Positions 59,034 to 64,000 of a stretch of DNA of 64,000 bases are shown in pieces (the stretch's first letter is position 1; every line of letters starts with the position of its first letter). The stretch comes from Thalassia testudinum (Eukaryota; Streptophyta; Magnoliopsida; Alismatales; Hydrocharitaceae). The stretch lies in assembly GCA_037157565.1 (NCBI GenBank), contig JAZHRO010000073.1, positions 12,406,501 through 12,470,500 of the forward strand. The letters run 5' to 3'. The notes beneath the pieces were generated by a model. The model was not told where the DNA came from, ran no database searches, and was given only the letters and a program-made list of their open reading frames with translations. The position numbers and the translations under genes were made by a program.

Positions 59034-59685
59034 GAGGGGAACCTTTGTAACACAAACACAACAAGAAAAACACAAGAAACACTTTGCAATACACTAAGAT
59101 CAAGTATTTCCACTCTCTTGTGTCCAAGAAGCACTTGCTCTCTAAGCTCAAGCTCCATCATCTTGAGAGCATCATTCCCGTTGCGCACCCGCTCTCCCGG
59201 CGTTGATAACGAGAGCGACGTAGCGCCATCGCGTGGCACACCCACCGCGTCATCGTCGACACACTCCTTGCAAAGGGGAGTTTCCTATTTCCTATAGAAG
59301 CTAGGTTTAATTTTGTTGGCTCTATAGGACTGTTGTTTTATTTTATCTTTGTATTTTGGTTGGGTATTCGCTTTGCGAATTCCCGTCTCCTTCGTGGGAC
59401 AAAATCCTTCTCGTGGAGAGAAGGGGTTGAGGAACGCTACCCTCGTACTTGTAGCGTGGTTGTATTGAGGTTGAATCACCCTCGTTCAAAGTGATTCGGT
59501 TAGTGGATTTGATCAACTAGGTTGATCGGAAAATCCTAACTCGAGAGGGTTAGGTGGTGGATTTTACCCGGTTTGGGTTTCCACCTAAAAATTACTTGTG
59601 TACATTTTGTGATTGCCTATTTTGTGATATTGTTTATATTTTTCCGCAATTATTACGTCACCCCCTCCTAGTAGGGACTTTCAAT

Positions 59686-59697
59686 TGGTATCAGAGC
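59686..59697 (+). promoter_or_regulatory. Primer-binding site of TR-GAG
   Basis: TGGTATCAGAGC, complementary to the 3' end of plant initiator tRNA-Met and typical of copia elements, lies 2 bases after the LTR end. Confidence 0.95.
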
Positions 59698-59738
59698 AGG
59701 TTTTCCGCCGACAGGAGTAACATCCGCGGAAAGATCAC

Positions 59739-61460
59739 ATGGAGGGAAGCTGTTCCACAAGCAGGATTTCCGAGGGGCAGTCCACAACCCGTCCGCCCTA
59801 CTTTGATGGGAACAACTACACCTACTGGAAGTTGCGGATGAAGACGTGGCTTCAAGCCACCGACTTCACAGTCTGGGCCAGGTGCGAGACCCCCTTCGAC
59901 ATCCCAGAGAAACCCGCCAGAGGATACTCGCAGCAGCAGATCCGGGAGCTCTCTCTCAACGCGAAAACAATGAACGCGTTGTATTGCGCGCTCAACCCGG
60001 AGGAGTTCAACAGAATCTCGCAATGCGCCACCGCATACGAGATCTGGCACACACTCGAGGTAACTCATGAAGGTACCTCTAAGGTAAAAACTTCTAAGCT
60101 CAATTTACTTTCACAAGAATTTGAGGCTTTTTCTATGAAAACTAACGAAACTTTAAGTGAGATGAACACTAGGTTCACTCTCATAGTAAATAACTTGAAA
60201 GCTTTAGGGAAGACTTTCATCAAGGGGGAGCTTCAAGGGAAGCTTCTTCGTTCCCTTGGACCGGAATGGGAACAGAAAGTCACCGCCATCGAAGAGGCGA
60301 ACGAAATGGAGGAGCTCAACATGGAAGATCTCCTAGGCAATCTGATGGCCTACGAGACTAAGTTGAAGCAGAAGAAGAAGGATACACCGGAGCCTAAACT
60401 AAAGAAGACTCTCGCCTTCAGAGTCGCATCGGATAGCGAGGTAAGTTCCGACGACGAAGACTTTAGGATTTTACTTAAAAATTTTTCCAAGTTTTGTAGG
60501 AAATTAAATAAAGAGAAAAAGGAGAAGGAAAGCTCGAGACGTTGCTACCATTGCAACGAGAAAGGGCACCTACGACCAGAGTGCCCTCTTCTCAAAAAGG
60601 AGAAGAAAAAGGAAAAGGAAAAATCTAAGAAGAAGGCGTTCCAAGCCACTTGGGACGATTCCAGCTCGGAGGAAGAAGAAGAAGAAGAAGAAACCGCTTG
60701 CTTTGGTTTCATGGCCAGAGGAAGCAACTGCGACAGTGAAAGCGGAAGCGACTCCGACGACGAGGTAAATCTCGATCTTCAAGAAGCTTTTAATGAACTT
60801 TTTGAGATTAGTAAATCACTTAGGATAGAAAATAAAAGCATTAAAAAGAACCTTAGTTTTCTTAAAAATGAAAATGATAGGTTAGAAAAACAACTTAAGG
60901 ACATAGAAGCTAGTCCTAAGGATGATAACCTATTAGATAATCATAACCTCATCAATGAAAATACTAAATTGATTGAGGAAAATAATAGTCTAAAATTAGA
61001 AATTTCAGATTTAAAGACTAAAATGAACATTATAGAAAAAGAAATTGCATGTCTTAGGGAAAATTCTAACAAATTAATCAACAAAGTAGACAAGTTTTAT
61101 AGCCCTAAGGTTGAGAAAGGATCTCCATCGAGGAGACCCTCTAACAAATCTGGATCCAAGCCCACTTGGATACCGAAAAAAGAATTAGAATCTTGTTTTG
61201 TAGGATTCAGGGATTACTACAATACACAGGACTGGACCTACAAACTCAAGGCCGGTCAACTTAAGTTGGGAGAACCAATGAGTAGACCAAGGAGGAGAAC
61301 AAGAAGACCGACGAGACGGCGAACAAACGACGGACCCGCCGCACGTCGACCACTAGATTGGAGACCGGCGCCGATGCCCAGGCCTCCAAGCTACGGATGG
61401 GAGCCCCATCCGATGTGGCATCCACCACCACCATTCGGGCCATTTTATTGGCCATGGTAG
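59739..61460 (+). CDS. Gag polyprotein of TR-GAG, intact, 573 residues
   Basis: This is the structural protein of copia particles, acting in the cytoplasm to bind and package element RNA. Residues 18-210 form the UBN2/DUF4219-type capsid region (PPYFDGNNYTYWKLRMKTWL, YEIWHTLEVTHEGTSKVKTS). A CCHC zinc knuckle with Cys269, Cys272, His277 and Cys282 (CYHCNEKGHLRPEC) is followed by a Lys-rich stretch and acidic Ser/Glu runs (306-342). A predicted coiled coil covers about 345-452. The tail has WIPKKELESCF, an Arg-rich block (517-529) and a Pro/Trp-rich end FGPFYWPW. The ATG is 41 bases after the primer site; there is no internal stop or frameshift. Protease, integrase and RT are absent and the frame stops at a TAG, so the enzymes must come from another element. 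It is the only intact gene in the window. Confidence 0.93.
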   Translation: MEGSCSTSRISEGQSTTRPPYFDGNNYTYWKLRMKTWLQATDFTVWARCETPFDIPEKPARGYSQQQIRELSLNAKTMNALYCALNPEEFNRISQCATAYEIWHTLEVTHEGTSKVKTSKLNLLSQEFEAFSMKTNETLSEMNTRFTLIVNNLKALGKTFIKGELQGKLLRSLGPEWEQKVTAIEEANEMEELNMEDLLGNLMAYETKLKQKKKDTPEPKLKKTLAFRVASDSEVSSDDEDFRILLKNFSKFCRKLNKEKKEKESSRRCYHCNEKGHLRPECPLLKKEKKKEKEKSKKKAFQATWDDSSSEEEEEEEETACFGFMARGSNCDSESGSDSDDEVNLDLQEAFNELFEISKSLRIENKSIKKNLSFLKNENDRLEKQLKDIEASPKDDNLLDNHNLINENTKLIEENNSLKLEISDLKTKMNIIEKEIACLRENSNKLINKVDKFYSPKVEKGSPSRRPSNKSGSKPTWIPKKELESCFVGFRDYYNTQDWTYKLKAGQLKLGEPMSRPRRRTRRPTRRRTNDGPAARRPLDWRPAPMPRPPSYGWEPHPMWHPPPPFGPFYWPW

Positions 61461-61499
61461 GTGAGGTAAAAATTCTTAACCCTATCTTATTATCATAAG

Positions 61500-61788
61500 C
61501 ATTTAGATAGGGGGAGTTAAAAAATGATGAGCTAATTGTCAATTTTTAAGGGGGAGATGTAAGGTAGCTAAATTTCCTTTAGAAAGGGGGAGAAAAATAA
61601 TAGTTATCGCATTGTTACAGAAAGGGGGAGGATATTACCTTTGTCAAAAGAAACTCATAGAAGAGCATGTTTTAAGGGGGAGTTATAGGAAATATAAAAT
61701 CAATTAAACCTTTTTGATAATGTCAAAAAGGGGGAGGATTTTTATGCATTATTATTTACGATTTTGTCATCATCAAAAAGGGGGAGAT
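61500..61788 (+). promoter_or_regulatory. Terminal polypurine tract and six upstream copies in TR-GAG
   Basis: AAAAAGGGGGAGAT at 61775-61788 abuts the 3' LTR and would prime plus-strand DNA. Near-identical tracts (core AGGGGGAG) occur upstream at about 61509, 61549, 61585, 61623, 61675 and 61729. Repeated tracts upstream of the 3' LTR are a known hallmark of Sireviruses. Confidence 0.85.
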
Positions 61789-63506
61789 TGTTGGTGCTAG
61801 AGCACCACGATCATTTGTTTTGATGATAACAAAACACGTGTTATTTAACATTTGCAATTTGAGTCCTAGATTTCAGGTCAATTGCAGATGAGGACGTGTT
61901 TAGACGGAGTTCAAGCTCGCATCCAGGACGGATTGGAGGAGCTTGACGGAAAACAAAGGAGGTTCGCGTGGAGCGAAAGATTGGAGATGGAAGACAAGAA
62001 GAATAGGATAGATTCTTTTTTATCCTTTCATGTATCTCTTGTATTTATTTTCTTGCTCTTTATTTTCCTTAGACATTATGTTAAAGAGCCTCAAAGAACC
62101 CTAACAGTAGTCCTAGGAACACCTGCACAACCCTAGGATACTTAGGTTTTTTGTAGAACACTTAGAAAACCAATATAGGGTTAAAATAGAATTTCCAGAC
62201 GTCTAATTCACGAATCAGACGTCTGATAAAGAATTTTAAGACGTCTGACTGTTGTTTCAGACGTCTGATAACTGTTAGGCTGGACATAGTTAGTTCTGTC
62301 TGATGAAATCAGACGTCCAGACCTTAGACCAGACGTCTTAGGAGACGTCTGATGACTTTGCCAGACGTCCAGTTAGTGGACCGTTGGCTGGCTAAGAAGA
62401 CACGCAAGATTATGACCGTTAGAGCCTTATCAGACGTCCATAGGACTTTCCAGACGTCTGATAAATGACCGTTTTGCCTCGGCTGACCCAAAATCTCTTC
62501 TCAGAGATTTTCTAGCCGTTGCAACGTTTGGAAATCAATTCCCACAGTAAAAGTAGGTTTCCAGACGTCCAGACTTAGTGCCAGACGTCCTGTATTTCGT
62601 CTGATGGACTTGCACAAAAACCCTGTTTAGAACTGATTCAAGCCAGGGAGAAACCCGCATAGAATCAGACGTCTGACCTTGAAATCAGACGTCTTAAAGT
62701 GGCCTTCCAGACGTCTGATGCCAGAATTAGACGTCTGATAACCCTGTCAAATGCAATCATTGTCCTGATTTCGGCCTGATTCTCTTGGGCTTTGCACCCA
62801 ACGGCTATGGAAGCTTTTCCAAGCCTTCCAAAACCTTCCTAAGGCCTCTATAAATAGAGGGGAACCTTTGTAACACAAACACAACAAGAAAAACACAAGA
62901 AACACTTTGCAATACACTAAGATCAAGTATTTCCACTCTCTTGTGTCCAAGAAGCACTTGCTCTCTAAGCTCAAGCTCCATCATCTTGAGAGCATCATTC
63001 CCGTTGCGCACCCGCTCTCCCGACGTTGATAACGAGAGCGACGTAGCGCCATCGCGTGGCACACGCACCGCGTCATCGTCGACGCACTCCTTGCAAAGGG
63101 GAGTTTCCTATTTCCTATAGAAGCTAGGTTTAATTTTGTTGGCTCTATAGGACTGTTGTTTTATTTTATCTTTGTATTTTGGTTGGGTATTCGCTTTGCG
63201 AATTCCCGTCTCCTTCGTGGGACAAAATCCTTCTCGTGGAGAGAAGGGGTTGAGGAACGCTACCCTCGTACTTGTAGCGTGGTTGTATTGAGGTTGAATC
63301 ACCCTCGTTCAAAGTGATTCGGTTAGTGGATTTGATCAACTAGGTTGATCGGAAAATCCTAACTCGAGAGGGTTAGGTGGTGGTTTTTACCCGGTTTGGG
63401 TTTCCACCTAAAAATTACTTGTGTACATTTTGTGATTGCCTATTTTGTGATATTGTTTATATTTTTCCGCAATTATTACGTCACCCCCTCCTAGTAGGGA
63501 CTTTCA
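61789..63506 (+). repeat. 3' LTR of TR-GAG
   Basis: It is collinear with the 5' LTR, same length without indels, and about eleven substitutions were found by eye. It is followed by CCAAC, the second target-duplication copy, and then by the resumed D 3' LTR. Confidence 0.95.
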
Positions 63507-63511
63507 CCAAC

Positions 63512-64000
63512 CACCTCTCTAAGTCCTTCTCTCACTCCCTCTCTCTTTCTATTTCGCTTTGCCACCCTCTGCACATATGCACGATCACCAGTTCTCCCTC
63601 AACACCGTCATCTTCTCTACCTCCGACGATGCCCCGACGACACCTACTCACCACCACACTTCTCGAAACTTGCTGCTACCACCCTCATTAGCTCCGTAGT
63701 CCTCCACTCAACAAAAGCCCTCTAGCAGTTTACCCTATTTGCCACCCTATGACTCCATTGAACTCCACCCTCACCGCACTGACATCTTGAGGTCGTCCGA
63801 CCTCTTCACTTACTCCTGCACACCACCAAGGCCACGATTATGTTTGTCGTCCTTAGGCGATCCTCCTGAGCATATTTGATGTGGCCGTAAGGCCATTTTC
63901 GTGCTTACAGGTCCTTCAATGGAGCTCCGCCACCGCCCCAGCTGCACTGACCATGCCTTTAGTCCTCCGACCATGTCCACTCCAGGTCTCTGCCCCAGTT
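63512..64000 (+). repeat. 3' LTR of element D, continued to the window end
   Basis: It continues the D LTR after TR-GAG (cacctctctaagtccttctctc), matching the 5' LTR at about 24590-25070. The C/T-rich transcribed part has short open frames but no gene. The LTR end is outside the window. Confidence 0.85.

Larger units (their letters stand above)
57966..59683 (+). repeat. 5' LTR of TR-GAG
   Basis: It begins TGTTGGTGC and ends GGGACTTTCA. Sixteen GACGTC-centred motifs lie at 58371-58916. The TATA box is at 59024-59033. An 84-codon open frame at 58059-58313 is repeated in the 3' LTR but has no domain and lies in U3, so it is not called a gene. Confidence 0.95.
57966..63506 (+). mobile_element. 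TR-GAG: young Sirevirus-type copia element with Gag only
   Basis: Identical-length LTRs (57966-59683 and 61789-63506, 1718 bases each, TG...CA) are flanked by a perfect target duplication CCAAC (57961-57965, 63507-63511). Primer site TGGTATCAGAGC (initiator tRNA-Met type) is at 59686-59697 and a polypurine tract at 61775-61788. The 2.1-kb interior holds one intact gag gene and no protease, integrase, RT or RNase H. This matches the class described as terminal-repeat retrotransposons with a GAG domain. About eleven differences between the LTRs by eye (0.6 percent) make it recent. Sirevirus affinity rests on the repeated polypurine tracts, LTR palindromes and Gag type. Confidence 0.93.
23355..64000 (+). 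mobile_element. Element D: Athila-like gypsy element, heavily nested, runs off the window
   Basis: The 5' LTR (23355-28015, containing a solo LTR) is followed by primer site, leader, gag (29129-31029), second half of protease and RT (49892-51064), and rest of RT, RNase H and integrase (52937-55113). The 3' noncoding region (55114-56760) and 3' LTR (56761-57965, then 63512 to beyond 64000) complete it. The order LTR-gag-PR-RT-RH-IN-LTR marks Ty3/gypsy. The segment between the gag linker and the protease midpoint, including the protease active site, is missing where E1 and E2 meet. All frames carry stops or shifts, so it is not autonomous now. Confidence 0.85.

Overview
This window is repeat DNA from a seed-plant nuclear genome. 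I recognise no host gene, rRNA, tRNA or CRISPR array. The evidence is a set of nested Ty3/gypsy retrotransposons with Athila-type features: primer sites resembling the tRNA-Asp complement, reverse transcriptase with an FMDD box, and gag without a zinc knuckle. One young Ty1/copia Sirevirus-type element lies among them. The species cannot be named from the sequence.

Layout (letters are mine). Element C (+) is the oldest visible host. Its 5' LTR begins at 665, is split after 7 bases by element A (+, 672-10652), and resumes at 10653-13301. C's gag (from about 14521) is split by element F (-, 14690-22959) and cut off at 23354 by element D (+). D runs from 23355 past the window end and carries its own insertions. 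These are a solo LTR in its 5' LTR (25478-27702); a non-autonomous minus-strand element E1 (31030 to about 36900) abutting a larger minus-strand gag-pol element E2 (about 36900-49886) in the gag/protease part; a solo LTR inside its reverse transcriptase (51065-52931); and an intact 5.5-kb copia-type element, called TR-GAG here (57966-63506), in its 3' LTR. Five-base target duplications support A (ATGGG), the two solo LTRs (GATAT, GTAGG) and TR-GAG (CCAAC). F has an imperfect one.

All gypsy coding regions are broken. D and E2 keep recognisable protease, RT, RNase H and integrase. F keeps only an integrase remnant. A and E1 have no RT or integrase and instead carry unfamiliar acidic reading frames. 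TR-GAG is the only element with an intact gene: a 573-residue Gag with a CCHC knuckle, a predicted coiled coil and no pol. Its two 1718-bp LTRs differ at about eleven positions, so it is the most recent arrival and must have moved with enzymes supplied by a relative.

The least explained signals are cis-acting. The gypsy elements carry a second polypurine-tract-like motif about 1.3-1.7 kb upstream of the one at the 3' LTR. A, D and F share a conserved hairpin followed by three spaced repeats in their 3' noncoding region. E1 and E2 share a different recurrent motif there. Several LTR families carry arrays of short palindromes, and the GACGTC array of TR-GAG reappears in the unrelated LTR of E2. 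A, C and D share two gag stop codons at the same codon positions.
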